Source of the DNA: Blastocystis hominis
Lineage: Eukaryota; Sar; Bigyra; Opalinata; Blastocystidae
Reading direction: 5' to 3'
Assembly: GCF_000151665.1 (NCBI RefSeq)
Contig: NW_013171832.1
Span: 1-64,000 of the forward strand
DNA length: 64,000 nucleotides
The notes under the pieces are model-generated. The model ran no database searches. It was given only the letters and a program-made list of their open reading frames with translations, and was not told the origin of the DNA. Made by a program: the position numbers and the translations under genes. Below, piece after piece: positions 25,359 through 37,475 of this stretch (the first letter of the stretch is position 1; each line of letters starts with the position of its first letter).

Positions 25359-26169
25359 TTGAGCTATTTGTTATGATGGAAAAGTTGACTTTACATCCCT
25401 AGCTTATTTCTATTACAAATAATAAGCTGCCAATAATTATTTTCTGATGTGTGCGAGTTATGTGTCATTTTGTTAATTTCTATCATAATTGACAGATATC
25501 AAAGTAGCAAATATCAGTACATACAAATATACATTTAATTTGTGAAATATGTAACAGGTAAACGATTATACTCATTGTTCCTATTTTCGCTTATCTAGTA
25601 TGTCAGATTTATAGTATAATAGAAAGTATAGCAATTGAGCACTATTATGCCCAATTCATGCTTTGTGCTTTGAACAATTCATTTGACACTTTTGATTCCA
25701 CATTCTTGGACTGCAACCGTGTCTGATTCACATTATTCATATGCTGTGAATGTACAGGAAGCTACCTATTTTGTATTTTGGCCACTGAAGAAGCTCCAAC
25801 CTATTCAGTAATATACCCACTATTTCTTAGGGTTTGACTCATGAAGCTTGATAACAGCATCATAACCCAACACGATTCCAACCATGTTAGACACAGCTAA
25901 TACTATGGATTCCACACCATAAGGGAGTCAACAATACTTTGCGAATGATCGAGTGTCATCAAGAGCAACAATCACAGATGCAATTCGTTACTATTTCACT
26001 TCAATACAATTCATTAGTTTGCTTCTAATCAGTTGGATAAACAACTACCTATTCGTATGTATCCAGATCCTTCTCTCTTTCTTCATATTGGAAAGAAAGC
26101 GAGATAGTTGAAAACAGCATACAGTCTTGAACAAACAAGATTTCCACAACTATGCTAACAACACTACGT
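25359..26169. other. intergenic stretch
   Basis: AT-rich, no gene recognised. AACAAACA at 26130-26137 is the poly(A) octamer (minus strand) of the next gene, 33 bp after its stop. Confidence 0.5.
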
Positions 26170-27023
26170 TTACTTTTTATGTCTGGTATTATACAATAAA
26201 GTGATGATATTCTTAAATGTGTATTGAAAATCACTATGGGTTAGCAACTCGCAACGAACAAACGATTCTTTAGAAAGCTGGGAATATATTTTATACGCAA
26301 TAGAGCGAATGGATAGCTTGGATCCGCTCATTCGATACAGTCGATACAGATTTAAAATCCGATGCTTCACATATTTGGTGAACGTTGTCCGCTGTCGCAT
26401 TTTTCGTAACTCTTGCTTTTCGAAGGGTGAATAGCCAGTATATCTTTGGGGAAGATCGCCAGGATTAACAACACTTTTGATTTCACCTCCCTCATTTTGA
26501 TCCCTTTCATTCTGGTCTTCATTTTCAGGAGTCGATAGCGTGCTAATCATTGGAATGAAACTGGTATATAAATTAGAGCCAATTTGATATAGGAAACAGT
26601 TCGGACTACACCCAGTCTCGTTCTCAGTGCTTTCAACTACGACGATAGGTACTGCCATTGTTTGGAAGTCAGAACTACAGTGCTCTTTTGATGAAATTGG
26701 CGATACAGTTGGTAATTCGCAAGACCCACTTTTAGATGCAGAATTCATAGGAGAGATAGGTACAGTAGCATGCACTAATTTTCTTTCTTTCCTTTCCCGC
26801 ACAAATGACTTTGGCTGGACGGATTGAAGTACGCGTGAAGGATGTAATACAATGTGCGATTTAGATGGAGTTAATTCCAATATGCCTTTCTTGATTAACT
26901 CCTTGGAATCATAAACTATTGTTCATTCCGGTTGTAGTAGTTACCACTCACATTCGGCACGATTATAGAATCAGATGGAAATACGCTATTTTGTGGGCCA
27001 TTCAAACTCTTCGCATCACTCAT
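26170..27023 (-). CDS. hypothetical protein
   Basis: Two exons: ATG 27023 ('MSDAKSLNGPQNSVF'), a 29-nt intron near 26896-26924, then 'VYDSKELIKKGILELTPSKS' and a 230-codon exon to TAA at 26170. The N-terminal two thirds are rich in S, T, E and N and probably disordered. The C-terminal 80 residues are basic and helical ('EKQELRKMRQRTTF', 'YVKHRILNLYRLYRM'). No family was recognised. The poly(A) octamer shortly downstream supports expression. Confidence 0.6.
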
Positions 27024-27456
27024 TTTAACTAAAAAAACAATACAAACAGTTATCAAGTACAGTGGTGCTCATGATAACTATATCCCGTTTGTCAAGTGAT
27101 CATCCATCCAATTTGCAGAATTGGAATGAAGATATATAACAATATCACTTTCAATCTGATTAATCTTCCGAGTAGTATATGAGATATCGTATAAACAGCG
27201 AATCAAGCCAAGTTGGATCACACCCCCCTGTCAAATAGCCTGTGTGATTGATTATCGAAATGTGAGAATCATTTACTATTGAATAGCCCTACTCCCAGAT
27301 TCCTCCATCGTGAGTTGGTAAGGATGGTTCTCTGTCAAACCCAAGCAATCCATTTTTGAAAAAAAAGCAGATACACATTCTCAAAGTCCCTGTTCCCTAT
27401 CCTCACAATATCTCAAACAAACAAAATCGCTAGGAGGTCCAAAACATCTTTACAGC
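27024..27456. other. intergenic stretch between two minus-strand genes
   Basis: It holds the promoter of the hypothetical gene and, at 27416-27423, the poly(A) octamer of the elongation factor 2 gene. No further gene is seen. Confidence 0.5.
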
Positions 27457-30091
27457 TTACAGCTTATCGAGGTAACGATCTGAAGTGGGGACTTCAGGAG
27501 CCAATCCCTTTCTGTTACGAATGGACTTGACCATTTCGTTGGTCTTTGTTCCGTTCTCCAGAGGATCGCCTCCGTTGAAAGCCTGCCAGTGAGAGAAGAC
27601 GCACTGCGGGAAGGCCTGTCCAGCAGTAGCCGAACGCAGATCCTGGGTGAATCCGAAGGACTCAGCGACAGGGAGATAGGCCTTGATGTTCATCATGGGG
27701 GTTCCGGGCTCATCGATTTCCTCGAACACGTGGCCACGACGACGAGTCAGCACTCCGTAGATACCTCCAGACACAGCACGAGGCACCTGGATCTCGCAGA
27801 GGAACACGGGCTCGACCAGGATGGGATCGGCGGTCAGCATGGTTCCCAGCACCACACGACGAGCGGGCGGCATGATCTGTCCCATACCACGATGGATGGA
27901 ATCGGGGTGGAGGGTCACATCCATCAGCTTGCACATGATGTTGCGGATGGGCTCATCGCACATCGGACCCGCAGCGCAGGCAGCGCCGAATCCAGCCACC
28001 ACGGACTCCTTGATTTCGTTCAGGTACTGCACTCCGTGCGTAGCATCGCAGAAAATGTTCGGGCCGTTGCCATCGGGACCGAAAGCCCAGATCTTACGCA
28101 TCAGCTCCACATCCATTCCGTAGTTCGTGCTCAGGTAACGAGCGCGCTCCTTGAACTCCTGCTCCGGAGTGACCTTCTGGTCCTCGATCTCCTGCGCCAG
28201 ACCGTCGGGCATGGGCTCCACGTTCACGTAGAGACGGTTGTGCTTGTTGGGGGACTTGGCCAGACCAGGCTCCGTCGTCGCGCTGTTCACGGACTCGCGG
28301 AACGCCACCACAGGAGGCGAGATCTTGATGGGAGTGCCCTTCATGAAGTCGTCCTGAAGATCCTTCAGACAAATCTCCAGATGCAGCTCTCCAGCTCCGG
28401 CAATGATGTGCTCACCGGTCTCGGTGTGGGTGATCACGACCATGGGATCGGACTTCGACAGACGCTTCAGACCTTCCACCAGACGAGGCAGATCACCGGG
28501 GTTCTTGGGCTCCACAGCCACACGCACCACAGGGGACACGGAGAACTTCATCATCTTGATCGTGAGGGCAGTCTCGCAATCCGTCAGAGTGGCCTGCTTC
28601 AGAATGTACTGATCCACTCCCACCAGACCGCAAGTGTTTCCGCAAGGAATATCGGCCACCTGCTCCACGGTACGACCCATCATGATCACAGTACGCTGCA
28701 CGGACTTGATCAGCAGATCGTTCTTGTTGTCCGCCTTGTAGTTGGGTCCCAGAATGCGCACCTTCTGGCCCGAGCGGATGATTCCGGAGAACACACGACC
28801 GAAAGCGTAGAAACGGGACTGATCGGCGGTGGGCACCATCTTCGACACGTACATCATCAGGCAACCATTAGGATCGCACTTCTTCATGGCGGTGCAGGCC
28901 TCATCGTCCTCCGGTCCGTCGTACAGCAGACTGGCACGGTACTTCTGAGCCTCCACGGGGCTGGGCAGGTGCAGCACAATCATCTCCAGCAGAGCATCGG
29001 CAGCGGGCAGCCACTTCGACATCACACGCTTCACCAGCGCCTTGTCGCGCAGCTCCTTCTCCTCCGTCGTCAGGTTCACGCCCAGAGTCGTCAGCATCTT
29101 CAGGTACTTCTCGCTGCGGCCCTCGCTCACAGCGTTGAACAGCTGGTACACGGGATCCAGCACGAACTGCACGAAAGCACGCTTCAGAGGCTTCTTGCCC
29201 TGAGCCTTGCGCTCCTCCTTGCGGTTCGTCTTGACCCACTTCTTGCTGTCCGCATCGAAGAAGTAGTCTCCCCACAGACGCTCCATCATCTTCGTCTCGT
29301 CAATACCGAACTTCTTCGAGTACATACGCGCGAACTTGCGCAGAGTGAAACCCCACTGCTGCAGACCCGATCCGAAAGCAACAGTTCCGTGCTGAGGATA
29401 CACCTGGATATCACCAACAGCCTCATCAGGGTAGGTGGCAATGATCACGTTCACAGACTCCACAGACTTCATCAGCTTGTGGTAAGCCTCCTCAGGGTCC
29501 AGCTGAAGCTCAGAAATCACACGGTCCAGCTTGTTGCACATCAGCACAGGGCGAATACGCTCAGTCAGAGCCTGGCGCAGCACAGTCTCGGTCTGCACGC
29601 ACACTCCACCAACAGAGTCCACCACCACCAAAGCTCCATCGGTCACACGAAGGGCAGCAGTCACCTCAGAAGAGAAGTCGACGTGTCCCGGAGAATCGAT
29701 AAGGTTGATCAAGTAAGAGTTGTGCTTGATCTCCACGTTCTCCTCCTCAACAGCCTCACCCTCAGGGGTAGCCACGGAAGCAGCCTTGTCAATAGTCTCG
29801 GGGTCGTACTCGAAGTACAGAGAGATACCAGTAGACTTAATAGTAATGCAACGCTCCTGCTCATCTGCACGAGTATCAGTGAAACGGGCATCTCCAGCAG
29901 CCTTCTTCGAAATAATACCGGCCTTCGACACGAGGGCATCGGTAAGAGTGGACTTTCCGTGATCGACGTGAGCCACGACAGAAAGGTTACGAATGTTGTT
30001 TGTCATATTCATCATATGACGGATTTGATCGATGGTGAAGTTGACCTACATACAATTAGAGTAGATTCACAGCAAATTAGCATCTTACCAT
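27457..30091 (-). CDS. translation elongation factor 2
   Basis: A GTPase that moves the ribosome after peptide-bond formation. Switch and GTP motifs: 'AHVDHGKST' (G1), 'DSPGHVDF' (G3), 'CNKLD' (G4). The diphthamide loop is intact: '[16 protein letters not shown]'. About 863 residues, slightly longer than yeast or human EF2. The true N-terminus '[13 protein letters not shown]' is obtained only by splicing out a 43-nt intron (30046-30088) placed directly after the ATG at 30089-30091. The strong GC-rich codon bias indicates high expression; because of this bias the antisense strand is open for 846 codons, which is not a gene. A poly(A) octamer lies 33 bp downstream of the stop. Confidence 0.97.
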
Positions 30092-30151
30092 TTCGAGACT
30101 TTCCTAGGTTGAAACAAAGAGTTTTCTGACTATCGAATGTGTGGTTGAAAC

Positions 30152-30517
30152 TTGGCACGGCGGAATATGACCACCCACTCCACTCCCATTTCGTCCTCGA
30201 CATTTCCCATTTATGAATCAATCGTGAATACCAATCGATTTACATCTGTGGATTCGGACACACATGAATGCGCGATTTGGCTGCAACTGAGACAAGACAG
30301 AGAATACTATGAAATGGATGGGCGCGTTGGAGTTTCGCACAAGTCTCTGGTTTCGATTGGAGCCAGTACCAACAAGCAAGGAATTGGATGTAGGTCAAGA
30401 AAAAAGGGGGAAATCGTGAGACTGAAGGGATTTGGTTCGCAAACTCTTGTTAAGTGGATTATTTGGACGGGAATATCATAGCACGGTATGCTACAAAATA
30501 AAGAGTGGAAGATTTGA
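30152..30517 (+). CDS. small hypothetical protein, divergent from EF2
   Basis: An open frame beginning at 30152 or at the second ATG 30167, with text that looks protein-like ('ECAIWLQLRQDREYYEMDGR', 'VSHKSLVSIGASTNKQG'). One model keeps the frame through a 33-nt intron (30449-30481) and ends 'HGMLQNKEWKI' at TGA 30515-30517. Another model uses a 38-nt intron at about 30391-30428 and runs on in a different frame to 30770. Neither product resembles a known family. No poly(A) octamer was found close by, so the 3' end is open. Confidence 0.35.
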
Positions 30518-31267
30518 GAGAAAGGGGTGGATGCTGTTTTTACGTCTGTCTCTATGTGTTAAGGGAGAGAGAGGGAGGGGAGAGATCGATTACACAATGG
30601 TATCCCATAAACGAGTCTCCCCCAAAAGAACAGTAGAGTGGAATCGTATTGATCGTATCCTCACTCTCCATTCCTTGTTGCTGGATAGAAAATCTCGTTC
30701 TCAAAATAGTGGGGTGGTAGTTCTATTTATTATTCTATGTTATAAAAATCGAAGTGTTGTTAGAGATTGAATTCTTGAATGGATTGCCACTAATACTATA
30801 GATTCAAGTAGGCTAGAGTTGTAGAATAAGAAAGAAAGAAAGAAAGAAAGAAAGAACTGGCGAGAAACTCGCTTCATTAGGTACTTTCTATATATAAGAA
30901 AGTGGTGGCTCGATCCGTTCTTTGTTGATTCACGTCTATAGAAACCATCGTCTCTCCTTTCTTGATTTAGTAGATAGCGTTTGATTACAAATTCCATCTT
31001 TACTGAAGTAATAGAATAGCGAAACAAAACGAATATAGGGAGAACAAATACGAACTCACTTGGTTTGATTGCCACGGGTATTCCTTTAAAAATTAGCAAT
31101 TCTGCTCCACACCAAGCTGTACCATTCCGGTCTATACTGCGAACAACCTATCATTGAGGTGTAAAACTGCTTCAGTGAACTATCAAATGTGCTCCAGTGT
31201 TTTCAAACCTATTACCAATTATTATTAATTTCTGTTGAATTACGTACAGTTTTTATTTTTTTCTGCC
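30518..31267. other. mostly intergenic; weak minus-strand coding signal
   Basis: It contains an (AAAG)n run at about 30828-30856. On the minus strand, around 31080-31140, a short protein-like text ('DRNGTAWCGAELLIFKG') is followed by a possible intron and an open frame to 30740. This is too little to call a gene. Confidence 0.3.
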
Positions 31268-32383
31268 ATGAAGGTTCTTTTAGCGATTTTTTCCTATTTT
31301 CTGGCATTTTTTCCTATGCCCAGTATTTTTTGTCGAACACAATAGAGAAGCCGTCATTTAGCGTCAGGTCAGAGACTCTTGAACAAGTGTGTCAAAAGAT
31401 TTTGCAAATAACATCCTCAGCAAATGAATCTAAAATAATAATCGATAACAGCATTGGAGGACTTGGTCATAAGAGTATTTCAATTGTCGAAGGAATACTC
31501 TATTCTATATTATCAGAGAAACAACTGTGGTGTATGGACTATGCATTTTTAACACTTTAGTCATTACTGTCCCTCTCATCTACAATTTGACTGATTCCTG
31601 TTTGAAATCAAGAGAGTATACGCAAGGTACACAATAGGGGAATAGTAGAATGTAGATGTATCTCAATTTAGGTTATGTACGAGAATAGAGTGTTTTGTGG
31701 GAGATAACACGACTTATGATTTACCTGCCAGCTTTAGTGAGGATTCGGTTTTTAAGGATGTCCGAGCGAATCCTAGGTTTATACGAACTCCTGACAACTT
31801 ACAACTTTTAAGGGACTACAAATTACTTCGAGAAGGTCAAAATTGGAATTACTTATACAAGCACTTGTTTCAAATAGTTCTCTCTCCCACGAACTCAGTC
31901 AAGAATGACATCGAGGAAGAGAAACGAAGATTAGCAAGGCCTTACACGTTTGGTGTTCAAGTTCGTACTGGAGGTAACTTGGCAAATGATTTTGAGGAAT
32001 TATCGATGATTAGTGAGGAAGCTTTATATAGAGTTCCATCTCAAATTGAGGATATTTGTAAAAAGCACAAGATCGTCTATTCTGAATGGAATCTCTACAT
32101 TTCGAGTGATTCTGACCGTGCTACAAACTATCTTTTCAATACATTTAAGTCAAAGTTTAACGTTATTTACTCCACCAAGTATCCTCATGGTCATACGTGC
32201 CAAGAATATTTAAAATCGACATCGTTAAAGAGTGCCTTGATCGATGTCCATATTTTAGGAAGTTCTGATATTCTTCTTACCACAAGAGGCAGTGGCTTTG
32301 GGAGAATGGCTTCTGCGATGGTTTATCCACATCCCTCATATTTCATACGTGTTAATCGTACTTTAGTTAAAAGACAATCTTAA
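31268..32383 (+). CDS. secretory-pathway glycosyltransferase, fucosyltransferase-like
   Basis: The first exon encodes a hydrophobic start ('MKVLLAIFSYFLAFFPMP'), a signal peptide or anchor. Introns at 31323-31345 (23 nt), 31532-31560 (29 nt) and 31627-31688 (62 nt) restore one frame into the long exon. Motifs there: 'NSIGGLGHKSISIVEGILYS' (a nucleotide-sugar loop type), 'FGVQVRTGG', 'YISSDSDRA' and 'ILGSSDILLTTRGSGFGRMA', arranged as in GT37/GT23-like GT-B fucosyltransferases (R in the first strand, late S-T/S-G-F-G motif). It probably acts in ER/Golgi glycosylation. The family call rests on remembered motifs, and donor and acceptor are unknown. The 62-nt intron is twice the local size and may hide a more complex structure. 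Confidence 0.55.
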
Positions 32384-33028
32384 GAATGTTTGAATCAATT
32401 TAGCTATCTATTGTATTTTTAACATCTCACGCCCTTTTCATACGAATCTCATTATTCTAGAGTGAAGATAATAGAAATCGTCAAAAACAGACACTCACAT
32501 TCAAGATTAGGATACAACTAACAAAGCAATACTGAAAAGATTACTGTGTATACGATTAGTAACTTTACACCAATACTCAATGATTTTTAGGTATGAGTTT
32601 ATTCTATAAGCTGTGAGTTTGGGAGACACAAAAATCATATATATACGTAAATATATATATATATATTATGCAATAATAGGGTTGAAACAACTATTGTTTA
32701 TCATTAAACTATACTTCTTGTTACTAGTATCTCACTACTCATCAAAACACCATTATCATTATATTATTGCTATGATTATACATGATTTTAGTAATACTGT
32801 AGCGAAATGGAGACACACAAAACACTTTTGAACACGTGCTGAAATGATCATGATATTTTGTTAAAATATCATACTTCTTTACTGTAGAATTATATACTAT
32901 ACAAAAAAAATACATATCACAATAATATACGCAAAATAGTATTACTATTATAATTACTATAATTATTATAATCAATATAATACACATTTGACACATAACT
33001 TGTATATCATTTTTAGCATATTTATAGT
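32384..33028. other. AT-rich spacer
   Basis: It includes a (TA)n run at about 32650-32666 and long ATTATAATTAC-type runs near 32940-32980. Open frames are AT-driven. No gene is seen. Confidence 0.6.
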
Positions 33029-34867
33029 ATGTATGTACCTCCACATCGTATTTATATTGTTGGTGAATAAGTATTAGTACGAAAAGTGTATTTTCAATGG
33101 GTTCAAGAGAACTCTATAATTATACCGGATAATACGAGTATTACACCTAAAAACTATTTTGAAATAATCAATCGACATTATCCTGCAATTACTGAGATTA
33201 AGATTGGAGAAGAGTGTACATCTGAACAAAACTCTTTGGATATTCATGGCTTCCGGAAACTACAAAAGATATCTGTTGGAAATAATTCGCTTACTCATTC
33301 TGTGAACAGTTACAGTAGCAGTAAAACATCAAAAGTGACCATAATGGATTGTGATTGTCTAAAAGAAATATACTTTGGGTGTTATTCGTTTTCTTCGAGT
33401 GTTAGTTTGCGACTAGAAAGTAAGCATATATATTGGGATGTCACAATTTGAGATTTGAAATCTTTAGAGACTTTAGTAATTGGAGGGGATTCTGATTCGT
33501 CTTGTTTTCATTCGGCTGACTGTGTTCTCTCAGGTTTATAGTATTCCGTCCTTTTTATTAGATTTGGAAAATATTCGAAGTATTACGTTTGGAAAATGGA
33601 GTTTTTCTCGTTATCACGTAGCGAAATTTGAAAGTATTACGCTTTGCCAACATGCTAGTTAGATCTTCCAAAATTAAGATATCTGAAGTTTTATGCAAGT
33701 GCCTTTCAGGGTGATTCACGACATCTCAAGAATAATCGTATTGCTATTTTTCAAAGTAGAGCTTGACTTAATTCAAATACTATTTTAGATCTTCCATCTC
33801 TCCAGGTATTTGAATGCCAAGGAGACAATTTCGTCAATCTTTTGTGTCTAACTGTAAAAAGTAGAGTAATATTTCTGTTTGATATTAGATATTCCTTCTT
33901 CAGTAGAGTTACTGTGGACTAATTCTTTTACAAAAGTGCAGGAACGAATTATCGAGCAAGCTCCCAGTGTGGAAGAATACTTTATGAATGATTTGAAAAA
34001 TGAAACCATTTCCTTAGTTGAATATACATTTGATTTGAGTTTGGAATCTATAAGTATCGCTTCAAACATGATGAATAATATATCAAAATGCAATTTAACT
34101 GAATGTAAACGTTTGAAAAGCATTAATTGCGGTGACAACTGTGGAAAATACATAATGGATTTTGTCTTGAATGATATGCCATTCTTGGAAACCATCGTTA
34201 TTGGCAATAAATCCTTTACACAGTGTCCAGATAGATTTAATAAAAGTGAACGTAAATTTCACGTTTCAAAATGTCCAATGTTAACCACAATATCCATGGG
34301 TAGTAACTCATTCACTGACTGTTCGGATTTTTACTTGAATGGTACGTAACGTAATAACTATCGTCATTAGATTTGCCAAGTTTGGTGAAACTTGAATTGG
34401 GTATAATAGGCGTTACATCCATCAATTTTCATGATGCTCCATTAAATTTGGAGAATCTTCCTAACCTAACGACTCTGATTCTTGGAGATTATGTTTTTGA
34501 ATCTCCACGAACATGCGTTATTCGTGATTTGCCAGAATTAAAGGAGATCCACCTGGGGACTAACGCTTTGTATTTATTCAAAACATCCTTTTTGCGGATG
34601 GAAAATCTTCCCAAGTTAGAAATATTTGAATCGCTCGGTTCATCGTTAACTTGTTCTAAAATAACAATTACTGGTTGAATGTATTGTAGACCTTCCTATG
34701 TAGATGTTCCGAATGTTAAGGTTGTTGAAATACCAGAAATGTATAAAAGAACGCGTGAAGTGTATGTCACAAATGCTCCTGCCTTTGAAAAGAAAAATGT
34801 ATGTCATTCTGCAATGAATTTAGGCCAGTATACAAGAAGAAATAGTGAGAATAGGAATGAAGAATAG
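33029..34867 (+). CDS. BspA-type leucine-rich-repeat protein with one-repeat exons
   Basis: The start is 'MYVPPHLRKVYFQWVQENS' after splicing a 30-nt intron (33048-33077). It then has about a dozen LRRs of the form 'LxxLxTxxIGxxSF'. Introns of 28-35 nt, for example before 33455, 33560, 33661, 33789 and 33889 and at about 34345-34373, all lie in phase 1 and nearly all are followed by AT(C/T)TT(G/C)CC. Exons therefore encode whole repeats. No signal peptide or membrane segment is evident. The C-terminal part ('VPNVKVVEIPEMYKRTREVY') is less repetitive. The stop TAG at 34865-34867 is followed by ATTGTTTGATT, a poor match to the poly(A) octamer. Function is unknown. Confidence 0.65.
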
Positions 34868-35114
34868 AATTGATTGTTTGATTAAGAATCCATGTGTACA
34901 TGACTTGATTTCTAATATTTTAAATAATTAGGATCAAAATATCTATATTATTTTGATTAAAACGTACAGCAATTGATCAATAAAGAGAAATAGCAATATT
35001 CACTAATGGTGTAATATAAGTTGAATAATATGTGAAGATGTATATTCATATTCCATAGTATTAAAATATTCGTGGTAGGCGCGGCAACTAATATGAATAC
35101 AATAGTCCTCCATC
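34868..35114. other. AT-rich spacer
   Basis: No gene or motif recognised. Confidence 0.4.
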
Positions 35115-35414
35115 CTATGCGAAAAACTCCAGAAAGGCCTCCGTGAACGTATATTCGCGATTTGTTGTTCTTGTACTAATGTATTTAACCCCTTTTAGTC
35201 TTTTTATGAAAGCGGTTTCAATTTTCTGTAAAAAGGATAAGTGTTTTTGGTTGGATACGATATGGAGAACACAATCGAAAATGTACGAAGGAGTGTTGAC
35301 AACACCATTGGGAATATAAGAACTGATGTAATAGAATTGTGATTTTAACCCATTATCTACCAGTCGTACACGATTCAAGTTTAGGTATACACATAATTCC
35401 CTCGTTCCTATCAC
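35115..35414 (-). CDS. hypothetical protein, 3' part
   Basis: 99 codons on the minus strand ending at a TAG, with a protein-like text ('TRELCVYLNLNRVRLVDNG', 'LQKIETAFIKRLKGVKYIST', ending 'FTEAFLEFFA'). Protein-like frames continue upstream to about 35540 ('MHVDELDGNIYQIQL') but the joining introns could not be fixed. No family was recognised. Confidence 0.35.
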   Translation of the reverse strand: MIGTRELCVYLNLNRVRLVDNGLKSQFYYISSYIPNGVVNTPSYIFDCVLHIVSNQKHLSFLQKIETAFIKRLKGVKYISTRTTNREYTFTEAFLEFFA

Positions 35415-35618
35415 TAGCTTCCAAACTCCCCTAGTTCGCTCCTACATAAACCACCTCTTTCAATACAAAGTGAATCGCTCATTTCAATTGAATCTGGTAA
35501 ATATTCCCATCCAGCTCATCGACATGCATAACATTTTGGTCCCTTAAAGCTGTATGTCGTCCCTTCACTCATCTTCCCTGTTTCTCCATTATTCTCCCAT
35601 TCTAGGTTTTCCCAAAGA

Positions 35619-37248
35619 ATGCTCGCATCTGTTCCTTCTATGATTTCGAAGCGTGCTGTGACTCTTGCTGTACGATTTTGAATCTGTGAGTGTGATGGTG
35701 TAGCGCAGTTTCGCCGGAGCTGTTGATTTAACGAAGCCTTTCACTGAAAGACTTGCTGAAGCTCGCCACAGCGCCCTTATTGGTGGAGGCGAGAAGCGCA
35801 TTGATTCTCAGCACAAGCGTGGCAAGCTGACTGCTCGTGAGCGTATCGAGCTGCTGGTGGATAAGGGTTCGTTCCGCGAGTACGACCAGCTGAAGGCGCA
35901 CCGCTGCGTGCATTTCGGTATGGAGAAGCAGAACTACCCTGGCGATGGTGTTGTGACGGGCCACGGAACGATCAACGGTCGTCTGGTGTTCCTGTTCGCT
36001 CAGGACTTCACTGTGCTGGGAGGTTCTCTGTCTGGCACGAACGCTGAGAAGATCTGCAAGGTGATGGACAAGGCCATGGACGTGGGTGCTCCGGTGATCG
36101 GTCTGAACGACTCCGGCGGTGCTCGTATCCAGGAGGGTTGCGACTCTCTTGCTGGCTACTCGGAGATCTTCAAGCGGAACACTCTGTCGTCGGGCGTGAT
36201 TCCGCAGATCTCTCTGATCATGGGTCCGTGCGCTGGAGGCGCTGTGTACTCTCCTGCGATCACTGATTTCATCTTCATGGTGCGCGACACGTCGTACATG
36301 TTCATCACGGGTCCGGACGTGGTGAAGACGGTGACGCAGGAGGAAGTGACGCAGGAGGAGCTGGGCGGCGCTGCGATCCACACGAAGAAGTCTGGCGTGG
36401 CGCAGGGCGCGTTCGACAACGACGTGGAGATGCTTCGCGCGATGCGTACGTTCTACGACTACCTGCCTCTGAACAACCGCGACGGCGTTCCGAGCCGCGT
36501 GTGCACGGACCCGCGGAGCCGCGCGGAGCCGGCGCTGGCGAACATCGTGCCGCAGGACGCGAACATGCCGTACGACATGAAGAAGCTGGTGAAGCTGGTG
36601 GTGGACGAGCAGGAGTTCTTCGAGACGTCGCCCGACTTCGCGAAGAACATCGTGGTGGGCTTCGCCCGCATGGAGGGCCGCACGGTGGGCGTGGTGGCGA
36701 ACCAGCCGCTGGAGCTGGCGGGCTGCCTGGACATCAACGCCTCGGTGAAGGGCGCGCGGTTCGTGCGCTTCTGCGACGCGTTCAACATCCCGCTGGTGAC
36801 GTTCGTGGACGTGCCCGGCTTCCTGCCCGGCGTGAACCAGGAGCACCGAGGAATCATCCGCGAGGGAGCCAAGCTGATCTACGCCTACGCGGAGGCGACC
36901 GTGCCCAAGGTCACCGTCATCACCCGCAAGAGCTACGGAGGCGCGTACTGCGTGATGTCCTCGAAGCATCTGCGCGGAGACAGCAACTACTCGTGGCCCA
37001 ACGGAGAGATCGCCGTCATGGGAGCCGAGGGAGCCGTCAAGATCATCTTCCGAGGAAAGGATCTCCAGAAGAACAAGGCCGAGTACGCCTACAACTTCGC
37101 CAACCCGCTCATGGCCGCCCAGAGAGGATTCATCGACGACATCATCGAGCCCACCGAGACCCGAAGAAGACTCTGCGAGGACCTCGAGATCCTCCAGACC
37201 AAGAAGATGACCAATCCTTGGAGAAAGCACGGAAACATCCCGCTGTAA
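35619..37248 (+). CDS. pccB: propionyl-CoA carboxylase beta chain (carboxyltransferase), organelle-targeted
   Basis: Moves the carboxyl group between biotin and propionyl-/methylmalonyl-CoA. 531 residues: exon 1 (ATG 35619) plus a 34-nt intron (35670-35703) give a basic, hydroxylated leader '[20 protein letters not shown]' typical of mitochondrial targeting. The mature part shows '[18 protein letters not shown]', '[11 protein letters not shown]' and '[16 protein letters not shown]' of the N-domain, and '[19 protein letters not shown]' and '[15 protein letters not shown]' of the C-domain. The biotin-bearing partner PccA is at 49491-51634. In anaerobic protists the pair commonly works in the succinate-propionate route in the decarboxylating direction. 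TGTTTGTT lies at 37366-37373, 118 bp after the stop. The long open frames on the other strand are codon-bias shadows. Confidence 0.95.
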
Positions 37249-37475
37249 AGAGCGAGAGGTCCCGAGCCGAAGAAAAGAAAAAAAGGAAAATGGATGGTTG
37301 GTGTATTGGAAAAGGATTTGAAGTTATGGAGAACAGTCGTAGTGAATATTGTAATGTTTTTTGGCTGTTTGTTGAAATGCTTGATTTTCAAGGGAAATCA
37401 CTGTACATGTCGCTGGCATTTTGAGTCTTTTCACTAGAATACACTTGTTTCGCTAGTATTTTCACTGTAAACGAA

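Noticed and set aside
27589-30129. 846-codon open frame antisense to EF2
   Set aside because: Strong codon bias in highly expressed genes avoids the codons whose complements are stops, so the antisense stays open. The text is His/Leu/Arg-rich with no domain, and EF2 is certain on the other strand. The same applies to 35728-37230 (antisense PccB) and 49425-51572 (antisense PccA).
36501-37424. 307-codon frame overlapping PccB on the same strand
   Set aside because: G/A/R/H-rich frame-2 shadow of the GC-rich PccB gene.
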